Shown piece after piece: positions 1 to 7,747 of a DNA stretch of 10,444 nt (positions within the stretch are counted from its first letter, which is position 1; each line of letters starts with the position of its first letter). The notes beneath the pieces were generated by a model. It did no database searches, was not told the origin of the DNA, and was given only the letters and a program-made list of their open reading frames with translations. The DNA is from Sphingomonadaceae bacterium. Its GTDB lineage: Bacteria; Pseudomonadota; Alphaproteobacteria; Sphingomonadales; Sphingomonadaceae. The position numbers and the translations under genes were made by a program. The stretch is from NCBI GenBank assembly GCA_019239785.1, contig JAFAZM010000205.1, forward strand, positions 1 through 10,444, given 5' to 3'.

Positions 1-44
1 TAGGGAACATCCTAACCGATTTTGGACCCGCGCGCTATAGATAT

Positions 45-1268
45 CTATTGGCCCATGCCTCCCAGCCAGCCGAGTATCGAAGGCTGTACGACGCCTCTTG
101 CCGCGCCTATCCCGCCTCGCCGCGGCGGGCTCGATTGAGTGGGTCGGAGTGGATCTTCCACGTGTCGATAGAAAAAGTTTTGACCGTTTGGACTGCGATA
201 CGGGGAGGGTGTGATGGTGGTCGACCTCCCGAACCAGCCATCGACCTTTGGTGGGACGCCAACCGAGCGGTTGTGGAAATAGGTGGCGCCGCCGGTCGGA
301 TCCCGCATGGTTCCGCCGAGTACGCGGTCCGCCACATAGCCAGCCCACAGCCAAGCCTGTCGCGCATTTCCCGTTAACCTTTCCGGATGTGCCGACTCCT
401 GCCATCTTAGGCTTCCTCCTGGCGCTCCAATGCCGCCGGATGGCAGCCACGAATATTGCGGCGTTCCGTTACGAGCACGTTTGTTCAGGACCTCGGTCAG
501 TGAGGTCCCGATCGTATCCATCGTCCTATAACGCGGCCAATTCCCGTTGGGCCTGATGCGGTTTATCGCAGTCCACGCGGCTGCCGGCATGTCCCGCCAA
601 TTGTCCGAACTGGAAAGCTCGGCGTAAAGAAATCTCCTGAGCAGATTGGCATCGCTTGGGGGAGGCACATAGCCATATCCATTTATTCCGGGACTTCCCT
701 GATCGGCAGCGAATGACTGCGAACGCGCCCGACCTCCATGTTGAGCATCACCACGGCGGGGTGCGCTGTTTATGAGCGCCGCTTGCTCCAACATTGGCGG
801 ACGATAGGCCTTGTCCCCGGCTGGAGACTTGAAATTGCGAAACGCCGTCACGTTCTCCGGGATGCCGCTTCCGCTATCGGGACCTTGCTCCAGCTGGAGG
901 GCTGGTCGGCCAGCGGGAATCAAATCGGAAAAGTGGTCCGGCGGTTCGAGATCGGCATCGACGCCGATCTGGTTCAGCCGCGCGCGTATAGCGTTGAGGT
1001 CCGCGCCGCGCCGGATCGCGGCTCCCGCCTGATGGATTGCCATATCGCGATCAACGTTAGGTACATAGCCGTCGCTCGAGAAAAGGCGCTGACCGGAGGT
1101 GGGGTTCGAAGTTGGGTACCCCGAGAGATAGAAGGAATCGACGGGGCCGCTCTGCTCGCCGGTAGGATTGATCGGCACGTTCGGGAACGCTGGGCCGGGC
1201 ATCGGCATCGACCCCACGGCCGGCTGCGGCAGTACCTCCGGATACAATTCCCACCAATTCTGTGGCAT
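45..1268 (-). CDS. SleB-family (Hydrolase_2) cell-wall hydrolase, phage-associated
   Basis: A 407-residue protein whose C-terminal domain (about residues 206-370) resembles SleB/Hydrolase_2 peptidoglycan hydrolases. It has the helix with a candidate catalytic glutamate (FLYAE, Glu217), the AxxAINRI segment (about 230-238) and the family-typical DPTGGATYFHN motif (323-333). The first 200 residues are rich in Pro, Gly and Ser with no signal peptide. A short stretch (about 78-108, AIRRGADLNAIRARL) looks like a helical repeat of the kind seen in phage structural proteins, which is only an impression. The ATG is preceded by AGGAGG eight bases upstream. It follows the portal gene by 110 bases on the same strand, so a virion-associated role in crossing the cell wall at DNA entry is as likely as an endolysin role. 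No holin or spanin is visible beside it. A sampled stretch (361-420) is 57% G+C, below the terminase gene, which suggests a separate origin. The family call is firm; the role is inferred. Confidence 0.85.
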   Translation of the reverse strand: MPQNWWELYPEVLPQPAVGSMPMPGPAFPNVPINPTGEQSGPVDSFYLSGYPTSNPTSGQRLFSSDGYVPNVDRDMAIHQAGAAIRRGADLNAIRARLNQIGVDADLEPPDHFSDLIPAGRPALQLEQGPDSGSGIPENVTAFRNFKSPAGDKAYRPPMLEQAALINSAPRRGDAQHGGRARSQSFAADQGSPGINGYGYVPPPSDANLLRRFLYAELSSSDNWRDMPAAAWTAINRIRPNGNWPRYRTMDTIGTSLTEVLNKRARNGTPQYSWLPSGGIGAPGGSLRWQESAHPERLTGNARQAWLWAGYVADRVLGGTMRDPTGGATYFHNRSVGVPPKVDGWFGRSTTITPSPYRSPNGQNFFYRHVEDPLRPTQSSPPRRGGIGAARGVVQPSILGWLGGMGQ

Positions 1269-1378
1269 CGCTCATTCCTCCTGGTCTGGCAATTTGATGG
1301 GGCCGCCCCTGTACGAGCGGGGCGATGATGCTCTGGTACCATCGGCAACTATTGCCTTCGGGGCCTGCCCGCGGACGA

Positions 1379-3424
1379 CTAGCCCTGGCCTGCCGCCCTT
1401 GCCGCCAACTCAACCCCCGGCGCCACGGCGGCCACCTTCGCGAGCGTCCCCCGCTCCGCCTCGATCCGCGCCGTCTCCGCCTCGAACCCCTTGATCTCCA
1501 GCGACCGCGCCTTGAGCTCCAGCTCCCGCCCCTTCAGCGCCGCCCCCTGCTCCAGCGCGTGGATCCGCTGCTGCGCCTGCTGCAACTGCTGCCCCTGCTG
1601 CTGGATCACCTGCATGCCCTGCTGGATCTGCTGCAGCAGTTGCGGCGGCACCAGCGGCGGGCCGCCGCCCTCCTGGAGCTGCGGCGGCAGCAGCAGCTTC
1701 AGCCGCTCGCCGATCCGGTCGGCAAGCGGCCAGTCCAGCGCTTCGGCATAGAGATCGCCGATCAAGGGCGCCGCCTGCGGCACCTTCTGTATGAACGCCT
1801 CCATCTGCAGCGCCGCCTCCTCGCGGCGCGTCGTGAACGACGGCCCCGACGAGACGGTGAGATCGTACTTGCCGGCGCCGAGATCGTAGATGCGCGAGAC
1901 GATCCGCCCGGCCTCGTCCGTCTGCTCGGTCACCGGCTGCCCGGTCGGCGCGACCTTGACCGCCGCCGGCGCCAGGTCCTCGCCCAGGATCCGCACGATC
2001 CGCTCGGTCCCGTACACCTTCGGGATCAGGTCGAGCAGGATGCGCCCGCCATGGCGGATCGCGCGGCTGAGATTGTCGATGAAATGGAAGGTGGAGACGT
2101 CGCCCTCGCGCTGCCGCGCCAGGATCGCCCGGCCGCTGGTCTCGTTGCTGCGCGCGCCGAGGCTGGCATCGTAGATGCCGGTGATCGCCTTCATGTCGTC
2201 GCTCGCGTTCATCGCCTCCTGCAGCGCGCCCGCCGGCACGCCCGAGAAAGGCTGGCGCTGCGGGGGCGGCGAACCCTTCGCATATTCGAGCTTGGCGTGG
2301 CTGGTGCTGTTCGCGCTCTCCCAATTGCGGTCGGCGTCGAACGCGCCTTCCTCGCCGATCCAGGGCGCCTTGGGCGCGAGCGCCACCAGCTCGGTGGTCG
2401 TCGTCCGCCAATAGTTGAACATCTGCTGCGCGGCCTTGGCGTCGCGGATCAGCGAGCGGAACCAGCGCTTGCCGTCCTCGTCGATCACCTCGTCGCCATA
2501 GACCGGCACGATCGGGATATATTTCCCGGCCCAGTCGACCGTCTTCAATATCTCGGCGCCGGAGATGATGCGCTGGGTCACCTTCCAGCTCTCGGTCTCG
2601 CGCGGCGCCCCGACGATCCCGATCCCGGCGGCGAGCAGCTCCTCCGCCCGCCGCTCGACCTCCTCGAGCCGCTCGACCGTGCCGTCCGAGAGCGCGACGA
2701 TCGCGCTCCGCACCTTCTCACGCGTCCAATATTCGGCGACGGTGACGTCCTCGCCGTCGAGCCAGTCCGGGCAGTCCCGGAAATCATGGTCCCAGTCGAC
2801 CTTCTCGGCGTCCGGATATTCACGCTCGAACTCGTCCTTGCCGAGCGTGGTGACGATGAACGCCACGTCCCAGTCCGAGCTGTCCGCCGCGGTCGAGCGC
2901 GGGTCGCCGTAGATTGTGAACGGGTTCGCCACCCGCTCGACGACGATGTCCTTCTCGAACGCGTCGTCCGAGGCATAGACCAGGTTGTAGCGCCAGAAGC
3001 CGAACCCCTGCCCCACCGCATGCTCGATCGCGGTGTCGGTGGCGACGTCCGCGTCGGACGCGGTCTCGATATTGCGGATCAGGCCGTCGAAAATCTCCGC
3101 CACCCTCTTGTCGGCGCCGCTGTCCTGCGGGTGGACCTTGACGCTCGGCTTGTTCTGCCGCGCGTCGTTGACGACCTGGCGGATGAAGGCCGGCATCTTG
3201 TTGAAGGTGAGGCACGGCCGGTTCTCGATCTTCCGCTGCAGCGCCATCGCCGCCGGCCATTGGTCGCCGAGCCGGGCGAAGCGCAGATCCTCCCGCGCCT
3301 CCTCCTGATTCTGCCGCCACGCGTCGCGGCAGCGCGCGAATTCCTTGCGGGCGCGGGCGAGGAGGGCGTCGCCCTGAAGCTCGTCTTCAGTGGCAGTAAT
3401 TTCGGCATTCGACTCGCGGCTCAT
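1379..3424 (-). CDS. P22-type phage portal protein
   Basis: The portal is the dodecameric ring at one capsid vertex through which the terminase pumps DNA. This 681-residue protein carries conserved stretches of the P22-like portal family: RPCLTFNKMPAFIRQVVND (about 69-87), then KPSVKVHP, then SDADVATDTAIEHAV with GFGFWRY (about 123-146), and NPFTIYGDP (167-175). About residues 570-681 are rich in glutamine and then in charged helical sequence, consistent with the long helical barrel/crown at the C-terminus of these portals. The ATG at 3424 is preferred over an in-frame GTG at 3433 because GGAAGGG (3439-3433) lies eight bases before the ATG but overlaps the GTG. In P22-like phages portal normally follows terminase directly; here two accessory genes intervene. 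The SleB hydrolase follows. Base composition matches the terminase gene. Confidence 0.93.
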   Translation of the reverse strand: MSRESNAEITATEDELQGDALLARARKEFARCRDAWRQNQEEAREDLRFARLGDQWPAAMALQRKIENRPCLTFNKMPAFIRQVVNDARQNKPSVKVHPQDSGADKRVAEIFDGLIRNIETASDADVATDTAIEHAVGQGFGFWRYNLVYASDDAFEKDIVVERVANPFTIYGDPRSTAADSSDWDVAFIVTTLGKDEFEREYPDAEKVDWDHDFRDCPDWLDGEDVTVAEYWTREKVRSAIVALSDGTVERLEEVERRAEELLAAGIGIVGAPRETESWKVTQRIISGAEILKTVDWAGKYIPIVPVYGDEVIDEDGKRWFRSLIRDAKAAQQMFNYWRTTTTELVALAPKAPWIGEEGAFDADRNWESANSTSHAKLEYAKGSPPPQRQPFSGVPAGALQEAMNASDDMKAITGIYDASLGARSNETSGRAILARQREGDVSTFHFIDNLSRAIRHGGRILLDLIPKVYGTERIVRILGEDLAPAAVKVAPTGQPVTEQTDEAGRIVSRIYDLGAGKYDLTVSSGPSFTTRREEAALQMEAFIQKVPQAAPLIGDLYAEALDWPLADRIGERLKLLLPPQLQEGGGPPLVPPQLLQQIQQGMQVIQQQGQQLQQAQQRIHALEQGAALKGRELELKARSLEIKGFEAETARIEAERGTLAKVAAVAPGVELAARAAGQG

Positions 3425-3432
3425 CCCATACA

Positions 3433-3439
3433 CCCTTCC
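3433..3439 (-). promoter_or_regulatory. Ribosome binding site deciding the portal start
   Basis: GGAAGGG on the minus strand, eight bases before the ATG at 3424. It overlaps the first base of the alternative GTG at 3433, so it can serve only the ATG. Confidence 0.6.
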
Positions 3440-3533
3440 AGCGCCGAGCCTTGTCGAACCGGCTAGACACTTTCTAATTTTTCGAAATGAATGTGATCAT
3501 CACTGGAGGGCCAGGGGTGTCGACGGGATCATG

Positions 3534-3914
3534 TTACAAGTGGGTCGTATCCTTAATGATACCCCTGACATTCATTCCTGTGAGGAAGATCAAGAACAGT
3601 CCGAGGAGACCCGAACCAACAACGCCGTAAAAGGCCATGTCAGCGTAGCCTTGCCACTGGCCCATGATTTGTGGCGACGTGTGCGGATCTGCAAATGCGA
3701 TCGTCTGTTTGGCGTTCACCCAAAACCCGGCCAACCATCCACAGAATCCCAGGGAGGCAGCCGAACCAAACTGCAGTCCACCGAGAGTCCATAGTTCTCT
3801 TGAGGTTACAGGAAACTCCTTCATCTCGCGGACGCCCGGCTTTCGATTAAAGCCACTGGTGCCTCCCCTAGGCGAGCGCGGAGGCGATGCTGATCCCGGC
3901 GGGGTACTAGCCAT
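3534..3914 (-). CDS. Two-helix membrane protein, accessory gene between terminase and portal
   Basis: A 126-residue protein I cannot name. It has two clear hydrophobic segments, about residues 43-66 (LWTLGGLQFGSAASLGFCGW onward) and about 93-116 (MAFYGVVGSGLLGLFLIFLT), joined by a short loop, so it is probably an inner-membrane hairpin. The first 30 residues are low-complexity (Pro, Ser, Gly, Arg). Met31 at 3824 (MKEFPVTSRE) would be a natural N-terminus, but it has no good ribosome binding site, whereas the ATG at 3914 has GGGAGGG five bases upstream. The start codon overlaps the end of the zinc-ribbon gene by eight bases, implying coupled translation. A sampled stretch (3541-3600) is only 43% G+C, against 70% in a sampled terminase line, so the gene was probably acquired separately. 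Small membrane proteins carried as extra genes by prophages often act in superinfection exclusion; that is only a guess here. Confidence 0.7.
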   Translation of the reverse strand: MASTPPGSASPPRSPRGGTSGFNRKPGVREMKEFPVTSRELWTLGGLQFGSAASLGFCGWLAGFWVNAKQTIAFADPHTSPQIMGQWQGYADMAFYGVVGSGLLGLFLIFLTGMNVRGIIKDTTHL

Positions 3915-4257
3915 CGTGACCCTCCCCGGTGTCGTGCCTGAGAAAGGGATTCAGCTGTACTAGAGGGGGCGGTTGGAGCGGTGGCAATAGCCACTGGATG
4001 CCGAGATTGGACGCAAGATATTGGTCGAGATAGCCGCAGCGTTGGCAGGTAACCATGACTGTGGGAAAGCGCCAATGCGGATCGCTCGGGTTCAGCGTGT
4101 CCGAACGATTGCCATTTAACTGTGGGATAATGAAATAGGGTCCGAAGCCACACTTGGGGCAGGGCTGCCGCCCTCCTGCCATGCTCCAGAGTCTCTGAAG
4201 ATTGGCATCGATCCTCGCAACTTCGTCTTCTGACAGCTTTCCGTCCGCAAAGGGCAT
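3907..4257 (-). CDS. Zinc-ribbon protein, accessory gene between terminase and portal
   Basis: A 116-residue protein with two CxxC knuckles: CPKCG (Cys33, Cys36) and CQRCG (Cys71, Cys74). The 34-residue spacing is typical of a single zinc ribbon. Residues 1-28 look helical and charged; the tail is Pro- and Leu-rich. I do not recognise a named family. Small proteins of this shape are common in proteobacteria and are usually unannotated. The ATG at 4257 has only a weak ribosome binding site (GAGAT). An overlapping frame open from 4357 to 3821 would replace the CxxC pairs with low-complexity Arg- and Ser-rich sequence, so I take this frame as real. The gene starts 107 bases after the terminase stop and overlaps the membrane protein gene that follows, so the two probably work together. 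Composition is lower in GC than the flanking terminase and portal genes. Confidence 0.72.
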   Translation of the reverse strand: MPFADGKLSEDEVARIDANLQRLWSMAGGRQPCPKCGFGPYFIIPQLNGNRSDTLNPSDPHWRFPTVMVTCQRCGYLDQYLASNLGIQWLLPPLQPPPLVQLNPFLRHDTGEGHDG

Positions 4258-4364
4258 GATTGATCTCAGCTTGGAAGAGAGACGCCAGTCTGCCCCTTAC
4301 TCTGCCCATTGTGGAGTCCCCACGGAGTTTGCTGCTGTTGACGATGGCGGGAAACATTTTTCGC

Positions 4365-5669
4365 TCACCCCATCCATCCTCCCTCGATGATCGGCCGGTC
4401 CCGCACCGGCTTCGGCTCGCGGGGCCGCTGATAGGCGACCGCGCCCAGCCCGAAGGCGTCGGCCGCGTGGCTGGCCCAGTCGTGCGCCGGCCCCAGCCCG
4501 ATCCCGCGCGCTTCGTCCCTTCGCTCGTGATAGGCGCCGAGCGCCTCCAGCCCGGCGGCGCATTTCGCCTCGTCGAACCACATGTTCGGGAACAGCCGCC
4601 GCGCCGCCTCGATCCGGAAGTTCGCCGCGCCCTTGCCCTGGTTGCGGATCACCTGCACTGCGAAGCCCGCCTGGCGCAGCGCGCTCTCATAGGAGGCGTC
4701 GTGCACCCGGTCCGCGGTCGCGCCGTCGTGCGGCAGCACGCAGAGCGCGGCGCCATAGCCGTTGGCGCGCAGCCAGGCGACGTGGGTCGCCAGCGGCTGC
4801 CCCTGCGCCTCGTAATAATCGAGCCATCTTATCTCGCGGCCCACATATTGCGCGATCCAGATCGCGGCCGCGTCCGCCTTGGCGCCGGTGCCGCCGATGT
4901 CGAAGATCGCGCGCAGGGTCATCAGCGGGTCCGCCCGCACCCGCCCGATCCGCCCGCTTTCCCGCGCCTCGGCGAGCTGGGCCGCATAATAGGCGCCGGC
5001 GACCGAGCGGGCATAGCCGCCCTCCCACACATGGTCGTACTGGTCGGGGCTCATCCGCAGGCAATCCAGCCGCTCCTGCTCGAGCTCGGCGGTGAACCAC
5101 TTATTGTCCGACCAGTTCGCCCGCACCACCACCGCCCCGGTCGGCAGCTGCGGCCCGCGCAGCATCGCGTCGACCGGATCGGTCCGGTGCCGCGGGTTCC
5201 AGGCGAACCAGAGCTCCGAGCCCGGCGCCCGGATCGTCGGCCGCAGCAAGGCCAGGCTGCGCGGCGACAGCGCCTGCGCCTCCTCGACCCAGGCCCGGCC
5301 GAACCCCTCGAGCGACTTGATGCTCTCCGCATTATGGTCCTGCATGCCCTGGAAGATGATGATGCCATCGCCCGGCGTGCGGATCGCCTCACGATAGATC
5401 TTGAAGCCATGGGCCTCGCCGAGCTTGTACTGTGCGAGCTTCGCCTCGATCAGCCGTTTGGCGCTGTCCCTCAGCGAGCTCTGCACCTCGCGGATGCAGA
5501 CGCTGAGCAGGCCGCGCTCGCAGTAGCTGTCGTCGATCAGTTTCTCGGCGAAGAAATGCGACTTGCCGGAGCCGCGCCCGCCCCAGGCGCCCTTGTAGCG
5601 GGCCGGCGCGAGCAGAGGCACGAACACCCCGGCGGTCTTCAAATCGAGGGTAGAATCAGGGGTAGACAA
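4365..5669 (-). CDS. Phage terminase, large subunit (packaging ATPase/nuclease)
   Basis: A 434-residue protein of the length usual for the PBSX/Terminase_3-type large subunits, the motor that cuts concatemeric phage DNA and pumps it through the portal. The N-terminal ATPase has a Walker A motif GGRGSGKS (residues 30-37), an adenine-binding-like segment before it, and a Walker B-like GRAWVEEAQ (about 124-132, acidic pair 129-130). A coupling-type segment FAWNPR follows (155-160). The C-terminal RNase H-like nuclease shows candidate metal-binding acids in FDIGGTG (Asp257), PHDG (Asp315) and HDWASHAADAFG (Asp397 and Asp404). It starts at a TTG, chosen because AGGAGG lies four bases upstream and no better start follows. 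It overlaps the upstream small-terminase-like gene by 14 bases, implying translational coupling. All motifs are intact, so this packaging motor could still work. Confidence 0.95.
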   Translation of the reverse strand: MSTPDSTLDLKTAGVFVPLLAPARYKGAWGGRGSGKSHFFAEKLIDDSYCERGLLSVCIREVQSSLRDSAKRLIEAKLAQYKLGEAHGFKIYREAIRTPGDGIIIFQGMQDHNAESIKSLEGFGRAWVEEAQALSPRSLALLRPTIRAPGSELWFAWNPRHRTDPVDAMLRGPQLPTGAVVVRANWSDNKWFTAELEQERLDCLRMSPDQYDHVWEGGYARSVAGAYYAAQLAEARESGRIGRVRADPLMTLRAIFDIGGTGAKADAAAIWIAQYVGREIRWLDYYEAQGQPLATHVAWLRANGYGAALCVLPHDGATADRVHDASYESALRQAGFAVQVIRNQGKGAANFRIEAARRLFPNMWFDEAKCAAGLEALGAYHERRDEARGIGLGPAHDWASHAADAFGLGAVAYQRPREPKPVRDRPIIEGGWMG

Positions 5670-5931
5670 TGGTCCTCCTGATCTCCGTGATCGCCGGCTG
5701 CTCCGCCTCGCCGCCGGCCGCCTGCAGCGCGATCAGCTTGGGGTAGAGATTCGTGTAGAAGGCCTTCTTGTTCTCCTCGCTCGCCTTAACCCACTCGGCC
5801 AGCGCCGAGACGCCGCCGATCTCGTCGAAGGCGAGCGCGATCGCATCGCGGGCGGCGGTCGCCCGCGCCGCCGTTTCCGGCTTCGCTGCGGCGCGCGCCG
5901 GCGCGCGCCGCTTCGGTCGTGTTGCGGCCAT
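5656..5931 (-). CDS. Small terminase-like protein
   Basis: A 91-residue protein. The first 25 residues are basic and rich in Ala, Arg and Pro; the rest is a short helical domain (AFDEIGGVSALAEWVKA, about 34-50) followed by FYTNLYPKLIALQ (about 58-70). The pattern of 'FDE-GG--AL--W' then 'FY--LYPKLI-LQ' is familiar from short proteins encoded just upstream of terminase large subunits, often listed as hypothetical. A role as the DNA-recognition subunit that directs the motor to its packaging site is inferred mainly from position and the 14-base overlap with the large-subunit gene. It is shorter than typical small terminases, and no helix-turn-helix is obvious by eye. The ATG at 5931 has GGGAG eight bases upstream. 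Confidence 0.7.
   Translation of the reverse strand: MAATRPKRRAPARAAAKPETAARATAARDAIALAFDEIGGVSALAEWVKASEENKKAFYTNLYPKLIALQAAGGEAEQPAITEIRRTIVYP
5674..5679 (-). promoter_or_regulatory. Ribosome binding site for the TTG-initiated large terminase
   Basis: A perfect AGGAGG on the minus strand, four bases before the TTG at 5669 and inside the end of the upstream reading frame. It supports this unusual start codon. Confidence 0.65.
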
Positions 5932-5999
5932 GGCCTGCGCTCCCGGGCAGATCCCCGCCCAAGCGGAGAGGAGGACGGAAAGACAAGAGAGGGGAGCGT

Positions 6000-6030
6000 G
6001 CCTCTCCTCCCCGCGCGGAGGAGGAGAGGC
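6000..6030 (-). terminator. Strong hairpin after the tailspike gene, possible terminator
   Basis: Perfect 11-base inverted repeat (arms 6000-6010 and 6020-6030, GCCTCTCCTCC with GGAGGAGAGGC) and a nine-base loop, starting seven bases past the tailspike stop. What follows on the minus strand is pyrimidine-rich (about 5999-5970) but lacks a run of T, so it may be a weak terminator or a stabilising 3' hairpin rather than a classical intrinsic terminator. Confidence 0.45.
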
Positions 6031-6037
6031 GGCCGGC

Positions 6038-7747
6038 TCAACTCTGCGTGCCGACGACGGTCCCGTTGGTGTCGGAGGTCGGCTCGCTGGTGTTCACGCG
6101 CACCTTGCCGGCGCTGTCGGTCCACAGATAGCCGAGGCTCGGATGCCAGAGCGGGTTGCAGAAGTTGGCCGCGGCGCCGGTCGCCAGCGCGCCCCCGACC
6201 ACCGCCGCCCGGCCCATATAGACGTGGCTGGCATGGCCGCTGCGCACCCGATAGCCGCTCTGGTCGGTCGTGGTCGCGTCGGTGGACAGCTCCAGCGTCG
6301 GCACGTTCTCATGATCGTACAGATAGACATTGTAGAGGCCGTTGCTCAGCCCCGAGGCGCTGGCGCTGAGGCCCGCGTCGCTGACGCGATAAGTCACCCA
6401 TTCGCCGGTCTCGACGGTGCCGCCCCCGGCGCCCGCATCGAAAGCGAGCCGATAGGGCACCCGGTTGCCGCGCAGCGTCGGCGCCAGCGTGACGGTGCTG
6501 CCCGAGAAGGAGAGCCCGGCTTCGAACGGGATGCCGTCATATTCGATGCCGTCGCCGGCGAAGCGGACCTGCCCCGAATAGCCGAAATTGTGCCAGACGA
6601 CGTTGCGGATCCGCACCCTGTTGGCCTCGGTCGAGAAGGCCTTGGTGACCTTGAACGCGGTATAGGCATTGTTGTCAGCGGTCGCGCGGACGAAGACGCC
6701 GTCGATGTCGACGCACTGGAGCACGCCGGCGCTCCCGTCGAACTCCATGCCGACCTGGGCGACGTTGGCGCTGCCGCCATTGTACATCTGCAGGTTGCGG
6801 CCGACGAAGTTGAAGCAGGAATTCACCAGCAGGCTGCGCTTCCTGTTGTTCTCGAACGTGGTGTTGATCAGCGTCGCATTGGCCGGGCCGCCGCTTTCCG
6901 ACGGCAGATAGAGCCCGACATTCTCGCAAAGGCTGAACGCGCTGTTCTCGATCACCAGCACCTGGCCCTTCCAGCGCATGCCGCCGCTGCCCGGCGTGCT
7001 CGAGATCGATGCCGCGGTTCCGCAGGACTGCACCCAGACTTGCTCGAGGCCGAGGAAGCTGACTTCGTTGTGGCCCGAGGCCGGCTTGCAGTCGATGCCC
7101 CAGCCGAGGCAATTCAGGATCTGCACCTGCTCCAGCTTGATATAGTTGGAGCTGTCGACGTCGCCATTCTCGCACTCGATGTTGATGCCGTCGCCATCGA
7201 AATTGTAAATGTTCATCTGGCGCAGATGGACGTCGTAGCAGGAGCGGAGATTGATGCCGCCGGTCCCCGTCGAACTGCCTTTGTCGATCGTGAGCCCTTC
7301 CATCACGACGCCGAGCAGCGCCTTGAAGCTGCTATGGTCGTTGCCGCTCTCGATCTTGAACAGGAAGTTCTCGCCCGACGTGTGGACGTAGCTCTTGAAA
7401 ATGGTCGCGGCCGAGCCGTCGCCGCGGATCCAGATGCCCGGCGCAAAGTTTCCAAGCCCGAAGACCGAGCTGTTCCACGCGGTGCTGCTGATCGTGATCA
7501 TGCTGTAGCAGCGATAGACGCCGGCCGGTACGTAGAGGCCCTTGCCCGCTGCAAGCGCGGCGTTGACCGCCGCCTGGATCGCCGCGGAATCGTCGGTGGA
7601 ATCGTCGCCGACCGCGCCGTAATCCTTGACCGAGATGAACTCGCGCAGCTTGTCCTGGACGGTGCGGAGCACGCCGGGGCTCGGCCGGGAGAATCCGACC
7701 AGGCTGCTGCCGTCGCTGGCCGCCAATTGGGTGTCGGTAATGTACAT
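6038..7747 (-). CDS. Tailspike with pectate-lyase-like beta-helix (putative polysaccharide depolymerase)
   Basis: A 569-residue protein. After a short N-terminus (SSLVGFSRPSPGVLRTVQDK, about 14-33) comes FISVKDYGAVGDDSTDDSAAI (38-58, with a glycan-binding-type VPAGVYR at 73-79), the hallmark start of Pectate_lyase_3/glycosyl hydrolase 28-like right-handed beta-helices in phage tailspikes. Residues about 90-400 show the Asn-, Ile- and Gly-rich repeats expected of beta-helix coils (for example DGDGINIE, NVGLYLPS, NNRKRSLLVN). The C-terminal part (about 420-569) is a separate beta-rich region ending in TSEPTSDTNGTVVGTQS, a tail typical of phage fibre/spike proteins. Such trimers bind and often cleave host surface polysaccharide; the catalytic residues cannot be set by eye. 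The ATG has AAGGAG seven bases upstream. Its place upstream of the terminase genes, with no other tail gene nearby, is unusual. The beta-helix call is firm; the substrate is unknown. Confidence 0.88.
   Translation of the reverse strand: MYITDTQLAASDGSSLVGFSRPSPGVLRTVQDKLREFISVKDYGAVGDDSTDDSAAIQAAVNAALAAGKGLYVPAGVYRCYSMITISSTAWNSSVFGLGNFAPGIWIRGDGSAATIFKSYVHTSGENFLFKIESGNDHSSFKALLGVVMEGLTIDKGSSTGTGGINLRSCYDVHLRQMNIYNFDGDGINIECENGDVDSSNYIKLEQVQILNCLGWGIDCKPASGHNEVSFLGLEQVWVQSCGTAASISSTPGSGGMRWKGQVLVIENSAFSLCENVGLYLPSESGGPANATLINTTFENNRKRSLLVNSCFNFVGRNLQMYNGGSANVAQVGMEFDGSAGVLQCVDIDGVFVRATADNNAYTAFKVTKAFSTEANRVRIRNVVWHNFGYSGQVRFAGDGIEYDGIPFEAGLSFSGSTVTLAPTLRGNRVPYRLAFDAGAGGGTVETGEWVTYRVSDAGLSASASGLSNGLYNVYLYDHENVPTLELSTDATTTDQSGYRVRSGHASHVYMGRAAVVGGALATGAAANFCNPLWHPSLGYLWTDSAGKVRVNTSEPTSDTNGTVVGTQS

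Noticed and set aside
1304..1324. Six-base inverted repeat (CGCCCC with GGGGCG) between portal and hydrolase
   Set aside because: Short stem, nine-base loop and no T-run, so not convincing as a terminator.
1325..3466. A 713-codon open frame on the plus strand opposite the portal gene
   Set aside because: Arg-, Leu- and Pro-rich low-complexity product, antisense to a clearly conserved portal protein; an effect of high GC at codon third positions.
3821..4357. A 178-codon minus-strand frame overlapping the zinc-ribbon gene
   Set aside because: It has no domain and would displace the frame with two CxxC knuckles and coupled overlap with the next gene.
4260..5681. A 473-codon open frame opposite the large terminase
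   Set aside because: Low-complexity antisense frame; the minus strand encodes intact Walker and nuclease motifs.
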